A stretch of 64,000 bases of DNA, from positions 62,001 through 126,000 of the forward strand of contig JAKPSI010000018.1 of assembly GCA_029555415.1 (NCBI GenBank), read 5' to 3'. Source of the DNA: Bacteroidota bacterium. Lineage in GTDB: Bacteria > Bacteroidota > Bacteroidia > Chitinophagales > Chitinophagaceae. Within the stretch, counting starts at the first letter, position 1; each line of letters begins with the position of its first letter. This document shows positions 8,112 through 15,697 of this stretch, in pieces. The position numbers and the translations under genes were made by a program. The notes under the pieces were generated by a model that was given only the letters and a program-made list of their open reading frames with translations, was not told the origin of the DNA and ran no database searches.

Positions 8112-9482
8112 CTACCTGATCACCCATTTAAAAAGCCGCAGCTTCCCTTTGAACGGCGGATACTTGATATCCGGATCGAACCAGGACGGCGTTTTCATCA
8201 CAGCTTTTTTATGACTGAATGTTTCAAATGAGAATTTTCCGTGATAAGCACCCGTTCCGCTGAATCCCCTTCCGCCAAAGGGCAGATGATGATTGGTGAG
8301 ATGCCAGCTGGCATTGTTCACACAACCGCCTCCGAAAGGTACCGCATTCAGCCATTCCTTTTCTTTGGATGAAGAAGAAGTGAACACGTAGAACGCAAGC
8401 GGGTTGGGATGTCTGGCGATAATGGCTTTCGCCTCATCCATCGTTTCATAAGTGATGATGGGGAGCACCGGGCCGAAGATCTCATCCTGCATCACTTTCG
8501 CGTCAGCCGGAACATCGGCAAGTATACTGGGTTCAATGAACAGGTTCGCGCGATCCGTTCTGCCGCCATGTACCAGCGTACCCTCTTTCAGATAACCACT
8601 CACCCGGTCGAATTGTTTTTCATTGATGATCTTCCCGTAACTGTAGCTGCTCTCAGGCTCCTTGCCATAGAACTGCTGCACATATTTTTTCAGCGCATCG
8701 ATGAACGCGCCTTCGATGGTGGCATGTACCAGGATATAATCCGGCGCCACACACATCTGCCCCGCGTTGGAAAATTTGGTCACCGCGATGCGGCGTGCCG
8801 CGATCCGGATATTCGCATCTTCTTCCACCACACAGGGACTCTTGCCGCCCAATTCCAAAGTAACAGGCACCAGCTTCTCGGCCGCCATTTTATAAATGAT
8901 CTTACCCACCGCAGTACTGCCGGTATAGAACACATGATCGAATGCGAAATTGTTCATCATCTCCGGTATCACCGTCGCACCATCCCCTTCCGCATACAGG
9001 ATATAGTCTTCCGGAAATACAGATAGAACTTTCTTCATCACTGCTGCGGTTGCAGGCGCGAATTCACTCGGCTTCAGCACTACACAATTACCCGCGGCCA
9101 TAGCACCCAGCAGCGGATTGATGAGTAACTGGAAGGGATAATTCCAGGGACCGATGATCAGCACCACACCCAAAGGTTCGCGTATGATCCTGCTCGAAGA
9201 AGGCAGGTTCAGGAGGTTCGTTGCAACGGATTCAGGCTGCATCCAGTTGTATAATCCATCCAGGATGGCGCTGAGTTCGGATAATACCATGCCCAGTTCC
9301 GTGACCCATGATTCTTCCTTGCTTTTTTTGAGATCGGTATACAGCGCTGCATACAATTCTTCCTCATGCGCAAGAATGGACTTCTTCAGCTTCTTCAACT
9401 GCTCTTTACGGAACGCGTAAGGGCGTGTGGCGCCTGAGTCATAAAAGCGGCGCATGGCGGCTAACTTTCCGGGTTCTGGCAT
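8112..9482 (-). CDS. Aldehyde dehydrogenase family protein (ALDH3-like)
   Basis: NAD(P)-dependent aldehyde dehydrogenase of 456 residues, the short form typical of ALDH3/YwdH-like enzymes acting on fatty or aromatic aldehydes. GPWNYP (111-116) lies in the cofactor site. FYTGSTAVGK (185-194) is the NAD loop, Glu210 is in LELGGKSP, and the catalytic Cys244 is in GQMCVAPDY. EIFGPVLP and the C-terminal oligomerisation segment with PFGGRGFSGTG are present. The substrate is not determinable. It stands alone between tadA (divergent) and the fold-back repeat. Confidence 0.92.
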   Translation of the reverse strand: MPEPGKLAAMRRFYDSGATRPYAFRKEQLKKLKKSILAHEEELYAALYTDLKKSKEESWVTELGMVLSELSAILDGLYNWMQPESVATNLLNLPSSSRIIREPLGVVLIIGPWNYPFQLLINPLLGAMAAGNCVVLKPSEFAPATAAVMKKVLSVFPEDYILYAEGDGATVIPEMMNNFAFDHVFYTGSTAVGKIIYKMAAEKLVPVTLELGGKSPCVVEEDANIRIAARRIAVTKFSNAGQMCVAPDYILVHATIEGAFIDALKKYVQQFYGKEPESSYSYGKIINEKQFDRVSGYLKEGTLVHGGRTDRANLFIEPSILADVPADAKVMQDEIFGPVLPIITYETMDEAKAIIARHPNPLAFYVFTSSSSKEKEWLNAVPFGGGCVNNASWHLTNHHLPFGGRGFSGTGAYHGKFSFETFSHKKAVMKTPSWFDPDIKYPPFKGKLRLFKWVIR

Positions 9483-9524
9483 TAATCGTAATTTTAGTAC
9501 AAGTTACTTAAAACCCTCCGCAGA

Positions 9525-9962
9525 ATGACCGATGAGTATTTCATGACACAGGCCCTGAAGGAAGCACAGATCGCATTTGATGAAGGCGAGATCCCCATCG
9601 GCGCGGTGGTGGTGGCAAATGACAAGATCATAGCCCGTGGGCATAACATGACCGAAAGGCTCAGTGACCCGACCGCTCACGCGGAAATGATCGCGCTGAC
9701 CTCCGCCTTCAATTTCCTGGGCAGCAAATACCTGCCCGGCATCACTTTATATGTTACGGTAGAACCGTGCCTGATGTGTGCGGGTGCCATTTACTGGAGT
9801 AAACTCTCGCGTATCGTGTACGGTGCAGATGATGAGAAGAATGGCTATAAAAAAACAACCGGAGAAAACTGGCCCTTTCATCAAAAAGCGGAGATGACAA
9901 AAGGCATCATGCGCGAAGAATGCGCGCAATTGATGAAGGATTTTTTCAAACCTAAAAGATAA
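9525..9962 (+). CDS. tadA: tRNA adenosine(34) deaminase / nucleoside deaminase
   Basis: Zinc-dependent deaminase of 145 residues. The zinc and catalytic motifs are HAE at 52-54 (His52 ligand, Glu54 proton shuttle) and PCLMC at 81-85 (Cys82 and Cys85). The length and the motif ARGHNMTERLSDPTAHAE fit TadA, which makes inosine at tRNA position 34. A guanine deaminase-type function cannot be excluded from sequence alone. Divergent from the aldehyde dehydrogenase with a 42-bp gap. Confidence 0.88.
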   Translation: MTDEYFMTQALKEAQIAFDEGEIPIGAVVVANDKIIARGHNMTERLSDPTAHAEMIALTSAFNFLGSKYLPGITLYVTVEPCLMCAGAIYWSKLSRIVYGADDEKNGYKKTTGENWPFHQKAEMTKGIMREECAQLMKDFFKPKR

Positions 9963-9969
9963 ACAGCCA

Positions 9970-9995
9970 CAAAAAAAGAGACCGCTCTGGTCTCT
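9970..9995 (-). terminator. Rho-independent terminator of the DUF1080 unit
   Basis: AGAGACC, loop GCTCT, GGTCTCT. On the minus strand it is followed by seven T residues, so it should end the leftward Gfo/DUF1080 transcript. On the plus strand the hairpin also follows tadA, with a pyrimidine-rich but interrupted tail. Confidence 0.75.
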
Positions 9996-10016
9996 TGATC
10001 ATTTCTTTCTCTCTCT

Positions 10017-10045
10017 CCTATTACCTAATACCTATTAGCTCTTAC
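10017..10045. repeat. Degenerate CTAATA/CCTATTA word repeat
   Basis: The segment reads as near-repeats of CCTATTA and CCTAATA ending in TTAGCTCTTAC. It belongs to the same class of short intergenic word repeats seen elsewhere in the window. It lies between the tadA terminator and the end of the DUF1080 gene. Confidence 0.45.
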
Positions 10046-10048
10046 TTA

Positions 10049-10762
10049 TCAAAGAGGTCTGATCTTGATATCCCTGAACCAGATCTCACTGCCATGATCC
10101 TGCAGATCGAGCATACCGGTTTTGTTCATGCCATAGCCTGCTTCATCCTTCCATTTGCTGATCGCTTTGCGGTCTTTCCAGTCGTCGGTCCAGGCCTGGA
10201 ACTCCACTACTTTCACACCATTGAGCCAATGTTCCACATGGCCGTTATTGAAGATGATCTTTGTATGATTGTATTCACCCACGGGTTTTGCGGCAATGGA
10301 TGCAGGCGCGTACATGGCATAGTCGGCCCCTGATTTCTGCCAGTCTTCCAGTTTATCCGGATAACCCAGGTCATCGATCAGCTGGTATTCGGGGCCGGTG
10401 AGATAAGGCGCATCATGATCTTCGCTCACGTGATAGATGATCCCGCTATTGCCGGCTTTGGCGATCTTCCAGTCGATCACTAATTCAAAATTCCCGTACT
10501 CTTTCGTGAACAAAATATCAGAATGCTGATCCGTTCCGCCTTTTACAGAGGCCTTGCAATGAAGTTCGCCATTCACGGCTTCCCAGCTGGTACAGGGCCT
10601 GTTCTTGAAGGCTCTCCAGCCATTGGTGGACTTGCCATCAAATAACAATTCCCAGCCGGCTTTCTTTTCCGCCTTCGTCAGTTGATTATGTTTTTCTTTC
10701 GGCATCATAGAAGATGACACAAAAGAAACGGCGATCAGGGCGAAGACGAGAGACCTTTTCAT
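10049..10762 (-). CDS. DUF1080 protein, probable 3-keto-disaccharide hydrolase
   Basis: A 237-residue secreted protein of the DUF1080 (PF06439) family, a concanavalin-like sandwich. The signal peptide is MKRSLVFALIAVSFVSSS. Family features are GWELLFDGKSTNGW, FELVIDWKIAKAGNSGI, GPEYQLIDD and the C-terminal GMLDLQDHGSEIWFRDIKI. Members cleave 3-keto-glycosides made by Gfo/Idh/MocA oxidases, and such an oxidoreductase lies directly upstream. The ATG at 10762 was chosen because the longer frame starts in the inverted repeat pair 10771-10916. Confidence 0.85.
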   Translation of the reverse strand: MKRSLVFALIAVSFVSSSMMPKEKHNQLTKAEKKAGWELLFDGKSTNGWRAFKNRPCTSWEAVNGELHCKASVKGGTDQHSDILFTKEYGNFELVIDWKIAKAGNSGIIYHVSEDHDAPYLTGPEYQLIDDLGYPDKLEDWQKSGADYAMYAPASIAAKPVGEYNHTKIIFNNGHVEHWLNGVKVVEFQAWTDDWKDRKAISKWKDEAGYGMNKTGMLDLQDHGSEIWFRDIKIRPL

Positions 10763-10770
10763 ATTACTGT

Positions 10771-10916
10771 AAATTTTGAATTTTGAGATTTGAATTAGAC
10801 CCGTACCTGATTTAATATTTAAAATAGGAATTACGCCTCCCTTATCACGAAAATCAACCCGAAATGCAACCACCCGCTTTAATGAATTCAAAATTCAAAA
10901 TTTAGAATTCAAAATT
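10771..10916. repeat. Inverted pair of TTCAAAATT word repeats
   Basis: Two degenerate arrays of the TTCAAAATTCAAAATT word face each other: TTTTGAATTTTGAG-type at 10771-10797 and ATTCAAAATTCAAAATT-type at 10884-10916. An 86-bp core separates them. The pair fills almost the whole gap between the Gfo/Idh/MocA gene and the DUF1080 gene and could fold back in the intercistronic RNA. Confidence 0.55.
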
Positions 10917-10920
10917 GCTC

Positions 10921-12294
10921 TTAAGCGAGTTTCATATTCACCGGATCCCACTTAATAGCCTTATCCTGGAAATAACTGTCGTTACACAGCAATGCCGGAG
11001 CTGCTGCACGATAGCCGAATACCGCGTCTTCACGGGATACCGCATTGCCATTGCGCATGCAGTTGAAGAAATTATACCAGTGGTCGAAATGCGCGCCTTT
11101 GTAGCCTTCTTCCGCTTTGAATACGGTCGTATCCGGAGGCAGCATTTTTTTCCTTTCGTATGCGTTCGGATTGTCCTTGTTCAGTTTGGTGCTGAGCAGG
11201 GGATCATCTACAGCTGCGTATGATTTATTTTTAGTCAGGGTCACTTTATCCCATTCCACATTCATGCTGCCCTCATTACCTACGAGACGCAGGTATGTAC
11301 TGTCGGCGGTGCCGTCAATGAAGTTCACACGTAATGAAAGGTTGAATGCCGGATGTTCCGGCGTGTCCGCATAATCGAACATGCCCATCAGTACATCGGG
11401 TACTTCGCGGCCGTCTTTCCAGTAACGGAGGCCACCCATCGCCATGATCTTCTGCGGACCTTTGGAGTTGGTGATATAGTGAAGGCTGGAGAACAGGTGT
11501 ACGAACAGGTCTCCGGAAACGCCGGTACCATAATCTTTATAGCATCTCCAGCGGAAGAAACGTTTGGTATCAAACGGACGGTCGGGGTATTGATTCAGGA
11601 ATCGTTTCCAGTCGACCGTTTGCAGTGACGCATCTGCCGGAATATCATACTGCCAGGCACCCCAGGGGGAGTTGCGGGCCCAGAAACCTTCTGCATAGTT
11701 CAGTTTACCGATGGCACCAGCGGCCAGCAGTTCTTTGGCTTTTTCATTTCCGAGGGAACTCATGCCCTGGCTGCCCACCTGCATCACCACTTTATTCTTT
11801 TTCTGTGCTTCGATCATGGCGGAACCTTCGGTCACATCATGCACCATCGGTTTTTCGCAATACACCGATTTGCCTTTATTCATCGCAGCCACGGAAATAT
11901 CCTTGTGCCAGTGGTCGGGTGTACCCACGATCACCGCATCAATATCCTTGCGATCCAGGATCTCATTGAAATCGCGTGTGGTAAAAATATCTTTCCCGTA
12001 TGTCTTTTTTGCGGCTTCCAGGCGTCCATCGTACAGGTCGCAGGCCGCAACCAGTTTCACACCCGGCACTGTAATGGCGGTATTCGCGTCCGCAGTCCCC
12101 ATACCTCCGGCCCCGATCAGGGCGATCTGGATATTGTCGTTAGGGCTATAGTAGTCGCGCAGCATGGGCTGTTCGTTGGCACCGATGATGGCCGCACGGC
12201 TCAGTTGTGGGGCCAGTGCGCCTCCTACGAGGCCTGTGGCCAATTTGGTAATGAAACGACGGCGGGAGCGGGAGGAATTTTGTTGGTCTGACAT
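10921..12294 (-). CDS. Gfo/Idh/MocA family oxidoreductase, Tat-exported
   Basis: A 457-residue NAD(P)-dependent sugar oxidoreductase with a twin-arginine signal: SRRRFITK at 10-17, then a hydrophobic stretch and cleavage near LSRA. The Rossmann loop is GAGGMG (61-66) and the family EKP motif is at 147-149. It should act in the periplasm, oxidising a glycoside at C3 to a keto-glycoside for the DUF1080 hydrolase encoded next. The exact sugar is unknown. TatC is encoded at 48653. A TATCTTTA -7-like element lies at 12325-12332 on the minus strand. Confidence 0.9.
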   Translation of the reverse strand: MSDQQNSSRSRRRFITKLATGLVGGALAPQLSRAAIIGANEQPMLRDYYSPNDNIQIALIGAGGMGTADANTAITVPGVKLVAACDLYDGRLEAAKKTYGKDIFTTRDFNEILDRKDIDAVIVGTPDHWHKDISVAAMNKGKSVYCEKPMVHDVTEGSAMIEAQKKNKVVMQVGSQGMSSLGNEKAKELLAAGAIGKLNYAEGFWARNSPWGAWQYDIPADASLQTVDWKRFLNQYPDRPFDTKRFFRWRCYKDYGTGVSGDLFVHLFSSLHYITNSKGPQKIMAMGGLRYWKDGREVPDVLMGMFDYADTPEHPAFNLSLRVNFIDGTADSTYLRLVGNEGSMNVEWDKVTLTKNKSYAAVDDPLLSTKLNKDNPNAYERKKMLPPDTTVFKAEEGYKGAHFDHWYNFFNCMRNGNAVSREDAVFGYRAAAPALLCNDSYFQDKAIKWDPVNMKLA

Positions 12295-12475
12295 ATCGTT
12301 AGAATTAAAATTGAAGGATGGCTTTAAAGATAGTCGAAAATCGCATGCGGCGGAAAGGGGGCAGTCTTACATTTATTTCCCATATCGGAAAAGGAAAAAC
12401 GGGTGGGTAAACCGGAACACGATATTTTTGTTATCCTTTAAGTCGGACATTTCATTCATTTAAAACCACATAATT

Positions 12476-13081
12476 ATGGCATTTACTCTTCCTGCATTAC
12501 CATATGCACATGATGCGCTCGAGCCGCATATCGACACTCTGACCATGCAGATCCACCATGGCAAACACCATCAGGCTTATGTAGACAACCTGAATAAAGC
12601 GATCGCCGGTACTGAGAACGAGAACAAAACAATTGAACAACTGGTGGCGCATGCCGGCAGCATCGGCGGCCCCGTTCGCAACAATGGCGGCGGTCACTGG
12701 AACCATACATTCTTCTGGGAAAGCCTTTCTCCGAAAGGTGGCGGTGCTCCCACCGGCAAACTGGCCGATGCCATCAACGCGGCATTCGGTTCATTCGACG
12801 ATTTCAAAACCAAATTCCAGGCAGCAGGTGTTGGCCGTTTCGGCAGTGGCTGGGCTTGGCTGATCGTGAAGGATGGCAAACTGGAAATTTCTTCTACGCC
12901 CAATCAGGACAACCCCCTGATGGATGTTGCAGAAGTAAAAGGCCACCCGATCCTCGGTGTGGATGTTTGGGAACACGCTTATTATCTGAAATACCAGAAC
13001 AAACGCCCGGATTACCTGAGCGCGATCTGGAATGTGATCGACTGGAATAAAGTCGAAAGCCGCTACGAGGCTAGTCTGTAG
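12476..13081 (+). CDS. sodA: Superoxide dismutase, Mn-type
   Basis: A 201-residue Fe/Mn superoxide dismutase. The metal ligands are His27, His77 ([11 protein letters not shown]), Asp163 and His167 (DVWEHAYY). The second-sphere Gln144 in TPNQDNP and the glycine-rich RNNGGGH segment point to the manganese type rather than iron, though cambialism is possible. No signal peptide, so cytosolic. It is a single gene ended by a strong hairpin at 13122, next to word repeats. Confidence 0.93.
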   Translation: MAFTLPALPYAHDALEPHIDTLTMQIHHGKHHQAYVDNLNKAIAGTENENKTIEQLVAHAGSIGGPVRNNGGGHWNHTFFWESLSPKGGGAPTGKLADAINAAFGSFDDFKTKFQAAGVGRFGSGWAWLIVKDGKLEISSTPNQDNPLMDVAEVKGHPILGVDVWEHAYYLKYQNKRPDYLSAIWNVIDWNKVESRYEASL

Positions 13082-13107
13082 TTGTTAGTCTTTAGCCGAT
13101 AGTCAGG
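13080..13107 (-). repeat. GACTA-family word repeat, left copy
   Basis: TTAGTCTTTAGCCGATAGTC directly follows the sodA stop. On the minus strand it reads as GACTAT-GGCTAAAGACTAA, matching in inverted orientation the array at 13216-13251. Together they flank the sodA terminator. Confidence 0.5.
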
Positions 13108-13121
13108 CATATCAGAAATTG

Positions 13122-13159
13122 AAAAAGCCGGAAGAATACTTATTCTTTCGGCTTTTTTT
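13122..13159 (+). terminator. Rho-independent terminator of sodA
   Basis: A long stem: AAAAAGCCGGAAGAATA pairs with TATTCTTTCGGCTTTTT around a CT loop, with a seven-T tract on the plus strand and an A-tract before it. It can also work leftward. Confidence 0.9.
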
Positions 13160-13215
13160 GTTTTCCGCTGAACTGAAAACAAATGATAAAACTCAGGAAG
13201 TACTTTCTTAGAATT

Positions 13216-13251
13216 GACTAAAGACTACAGGCTAAAGACTACCGACTACTA
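13216..13251 (+). repeat. GACTA-family word repeat, right copy
   Basis: GACTAAAGACTACAGG followed by CTAAAGACTACCGACTACTA is a four-fold degenerate repeat of GACTAC-like words. It ends at the stop codon of the small lipoprotein gene (13249) and is inverted relative to 13080-13107. Confidence 0.55.
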
Positions 13252-13551
13252 TTTGCATTTATCCAATTCCGATTCCAGTATCTTGTTTGCCCTTTCCTTG
13301 AATGCCTTCACGGTATCCATTGCCGCATACTTATTCTGCATTTCTTCCAGATAAACGGTCAGTTGTTTTGTCAGCGTATCGATCTCCTTTTTGACCTGTT
13401 CAGAAGGGGAGGTTATATTCCCCAGCTTCTTAAGCTGGCACTGGTAATCCGCCAGTTTTTTTACATCTTTTTCAAGCGTGTCTCCTGATTTGCAAGAGCT
13501 GCCTGCTGCGACAAGCATGGCAAAGACAAAAATCCCGATGATCTTTTTCAT
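13249..13551 (-). CDS. Small predicted lipoprotein, coiled coil
   Basis: A 100-residue protein I do not recognise. Its N-terminus (MKKIIGIFVFAMLVAAGSSCKSGD) is a lipoprotein-type signal with a loose lipobox at Cys20. The remainder is charged and helical (DVKKLADYQCQLKKL, VKKEIDTLTKQLTVYLEEMQNKY), likely a coiled coil in the periplasm. A 20-bp element upstream (13565-13584) resembles one before the OmpH gene at 16249. Confidence 0.6.
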   Translation of the reverse strand: MKKIIGIFVFAMLVAAGSSCKSGDTLEKDVKKLADYQCQLKKLGNITSPSEQVKKEIDTLTKQLTVYLEEMQNKYAAMDTVKAFKERANKILESELDKCK

Positions 13552-13564
13552 GTGTTGATTTTAG

Positions 13565-13584
13565 TTGTTAGATACTATCTAAGG
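13565..13584 (-). promoter_or_regulatory. 20-bp palindromic element shared with an ompH promoter
   Basis: TTGTTAGATACTATCTAAGG contains the odd palindrome TTAGATA-C-TATCTAA and starts 14 bp before the lipoprotein start. A copy with 17 of 20 identical bases is at 16270-16289, before the OmpH gene. No regulator is known; it may be an operator or a promoter element. Confidence 0.35.
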
Positions 13585-13675
13585 TAGGACAAAGAGTTTT
13601 GGGTTTTGCCCGCAACAGTTGATCTGAAAACCGATCTTGAAACTGAGAAGAACCCGCCATAGAACGGACTAACGA

Positions 13676-13695
13676 CCTGCCTGCCGGCAGGCAGG
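13676..13695. repeat. Perfect 20-bp palindrome inside a GACTA word array
   Basis: CCTGCCTGCC followed directly by GGCAGGCAGG is a perfect palindrome. It is embedded in degenerate GACTA words running from 13667 to 13722 just after the yidD stop. A damaged relative is inside the fold-back element at 8021-8042. Confidence 0.65.
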
Positions 13696-13719
13696 CTAAA
13701 GACTACAGACTACCGACTA

Positions 13720-13950
13720 CTAAGGAACCGGGTCATACCCGCTCCCGCCCCATGGATGACAGCTTGAGATCCTTTTCATTGCCAGCCAGGTGCCTTTGAA
13801 AACACCATGTTTCTTAAGGGCTTCAGCTGCATAATGTGAGCAAGTGGGTGTGTAGCGGCACTTGGGGCCGATCCAGGGAGAGATAACCAGCTGATATATT
13901 TTGATCAGGAGGAGAAAAGGAAGGCTCAATATCCTCAGAAAGATCTTCAT
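13720..13950 (-). CDS. yidD: Membrane protein insertion efficiency factor YidD
   Basis: A 76-residue member of the YidD (UPF0161, haemolytic domain) family. A short hydrophobic N-terminus ([22 protein letters not shown]) precedes the conserved block [18 protein letters not shown] and [12 protein letters not shown]. It assists YidC-dependent insertion of inner-membrane proteins. Its start overlaps the rnpA stop by 4 bp, giving the classical rpmH-rnpA-yidD order. Confidence 0.95.
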   Translation of the reverse strand: MKIFLRILSLPFLLLIKIYQLVISPWIGPKCRYTPTCSHYAAEALKKHGVFKGTWLAMKRISSCHPWGGSGYDPVP

Positions 13951-14321
13951 GATACTTTTTTAATGAGTTGCTGTATCACTTTCCCGACCGCGGTATGCAG
14001 ATCGGTATATACCGGTAATTCTTTTTCCGTATAAATGAAGAATACGGCCAGATCACCTTTCAGTATTTCAGTCAAGGCTGCTTTTTGTAAACGCCAGGCT
14101 TCCCTCGTTTGCCGTTTGATCTTATTGCGGTCGCTCGCTTTTTTGAAATTCCGGGTACTGGCTGTAACGCCGGCCTGCAGTTTTACAGGTGCCCCGGCTT
14201 TGAAGATATAATTGATCCGGAATGGCGGCACGCTCATGCGTTTGCCTTCACTGAACAGTTCCCCGATCAGCTTGCGGCTTTTGAGCCTCTCTTTTTTACC
14301 GAGTGTTGCGCGGCCGGCCAT
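13947..14321 (-). CDS. rnpA: Ribonuclease P protein component
   Basis: A 124-residue basic protein that with RNase P RNA matures tRNA 5' ends. Family features are the N-terminal [21 protein letters not shown] and the RNR-type motif [18 protein letters not shown] in the central cleft, slightly degenerate relative to the consensus RNRIKR. A predicted hairpin at 14335-14363 separates it from rpmH and could reduce its expression relative to L34. Confidence 0.93.
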   Translation of the reverse strand: MAGRATLGKKERLKSRKLIGELFSEGKRMSVPPFRINYIFKAGAPVKLQAGVTASTRNFKKASDRNKIKRQTREAWRLQKAALTEILKGDLAVFFIYTEKELPVYTDLHTAVGKVIQQLIKKVS

Positions 14322-14334
14322 AGTGTAAAATTAA

Positions 14335-14363
14335 AATAGCTCCGGCGATAAACCGGAGCTATT
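14335..14363 (-). terminator. Intercistronic hairpin between rpmH and rnpA
   Basis: AATAGCTCCGG and CCGGAGCTATT form an 11-bp perfect stem around a 7-nt loop. On the minus strand it is followed by TTAATTTTA, a weak T-tract. It may be a partial terminator or processing site lowering rnpA-yidD expression below rpmH. Confidence 0.6.
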
Positions 14364-14389
14364 CAATAAGGTCATTCCTCAGAATGCTA

Positions 14390-14545
14390 TTATTTCAATT
14401 TACGCTCGTCAGAAACGGTCAGTTTCTTACGGCCTTTTGCACGGCGGCTAGCCAATACTTTACGGCCATTTGCTGTTTCCATACGTTTACGGAATCCGTG
14501 AACGGATTTACGACGGCGACGGTGCGGTTGGAATGTACGTTTCAT
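14390..14545 (-). CDS. rpmH: 50S ribosomal protein L34
   Basis: A 51-residue, very basic ribosomal protein. [22 protein letters not shown] and [17 protein letters not shown] are the L34 signature. The frame is open to 14584, but the ATG at 14545 gives the invariant MKRTFQP start. It heads the rpmH-rnpA-yidD unit, with a -7 element at 14688-14695. Confidence 0.97.
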   Translation of the reverse strand: MKRTFQPHRRRRKSVHGFRKRMETANGRKVLASRRAKGRKKLTVSDERKLK

Positions 14546-14687
14546 TTTGTTGTTCTTTTTCTCTTGACCTGTCCATTCAGACAAGCCGGTTTTTTAATAT
14601 GGACCGGGAGAACGGTCCGGGTTTCATTATTCGCCAGGGAGATGAGTTACCACAACCCATCCATCCTCAGGCGGGATGAAAGGACGG

Positions 14688-14695
14688 CAAAGGTA
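14688..14695 (-). promoter_or_regulatory. Predicted -7 element of the rpmH operon
   Basis: On the minus strand TACCTTTG matches TAnnTTTG exactly and predicts a leader of about 135 nt before rpmH. No clear -33 box was seen. Confidence 0.5.
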
Positions 14696-14764
14696 AGGGA
14701 ATGCTGGCAGGGCAGGTAATTTTAAAGGGATAAATTTTAGCGCACCGCCACAACTCATTGATAA

Positions 14765-15610
14765 TTAATCAAATTTCTGACTAAGGTCGATATGCTCGGA
14801 CCTTACGGGTTCGCCAAAAAAGCTGCTGGCGTGGTTGTCGAAATCCTGTACCGAATCCGTGGTACAAAACCTGCGTCCGCCATTCCGGGCACAGCGGGAC
14901 TCCATTTCAGGATGCCTATTTAAATAATCGGCCAGGCCATCCGCAACAATATCACCCTGTGAGAGCAATTTCACACCCACCGGCAGGTACTCCTCGATCT
15001 TTTCCTGCAGCAGCGGATAATGTGTGCACGCAAGTAAAACCGTGTCGATCATCTCACCCTTTTCCATCAGACTTTTGATATGCTTCTTCACGAAAAAATC
15101 AGCGCCATGTGTCTGGTGTTCGTTATTCTCGATCAGCGGCACCCACATCGGACAGGCTTCCTGATGCACATGCAATTGCGGGAAGAATTTCCCGATCTCC
15201 ATCGGATAGGATTCCGATGCCACGGTTCCCTGTGTAGCAAGGATACCCACATGCCCTGACTCTGAAAAGTTACCGATGATCTCGGCGGAAGGTCTGATCA
15301 CACCCAGCACGCGGTTATCCGGAGCGATGCGCGGCAGGTCCTTTTGCTGGATCGTTCTTAATGCTTTTGCAGATGCGGTATTGCAGGCCAGGATCACGAG
15401 CGGGCAACCCTGACTGAAGAACCATTGCACACATTCCAGTGTGTAGTGATACACCGTTTCGAAAGAACGGTTCCCGTATGGCGTTCTTGCATTATCTCCG
15501 AGGTAGATGTAATCATACTGCGGCAACCGCTTTGTGATGGAGCGAAGCACGGTGAGTCCGCCATAACCGGAATCAAAAACCCCGATGGGATGCGTGGTAG
15601 GCATGAACAA
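14765..15610 (-). CDS. murI: Glutamate racemase
   Basis: A 281-residue cofactor-independent racemase supplying D-glutamate for peptidoglycan. GVFDSGYGGLTVLRSI (10-25), YLGDNARTPYG (36-46), LACNTASA with catalytic Cys76, and LACTHYPLL with the second catalytic Cys are all present. An alternative start two codons later (MPTTHPIG) is equally likely. It is the last gene of the envelope block, after two OmpH genes, but a strong terminator at 15636-15674 suggests its own promoter. Confidence 0.95.
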   Translation of the reverse strand: MFMPTTHPIGVFDSGYGGLTVLRSITKRLPQYDYIYLGDNARTPYGNRSFETVYHYTLECVQWFFSQGCPLVILACNTASAKALRTIQQKDLPRIAPDNRVLGVIRPSAEIIGNFSESGHVGILATQGTVASESYPMEIGKFFPQLHVHQEACPMWVPLIENNEHQTHGADFFVKKHIKSLMEKGEMIDTVLLACTHYPLLQEKIEEYLPVGVKLLSQGDIVADGLADYLNRHPEMESRCARNGGRRFCTTDSVQDFDNHASSFFGEPVRSEHIDLSQKFD

Positions 15611-15630
15611 ATGTAAGTCAGGATGGGCAT

Positions 15631-15674
15631 TAAAAAGCCCCGGCGTTCAGACTGTAACGTCTGAAGCCGGGGCT
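15631..15674 (-). terminator. Rho-independent terminator after the ompH pair
   Basis: AGCCCCGGC plus GTTCAGAC pairs with GTCTGAA plus GCCGGGGCT around a short loop. On the minus strand a five-T tract follows. It ends transcripts coming from bamA-ompH-ompH. Confidence 0.88.
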
Positions 15675-15697
15675 GAATATGTTTACTGTAAGCGGTT

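Noticed and set aside
7918-8214. 98-codon plus-strand frame across the fold-back element
   Set aside because: It consists of repeat sequence and the antisense of the aldehyde dehydrogenase C-terminus; no domain, no start context.
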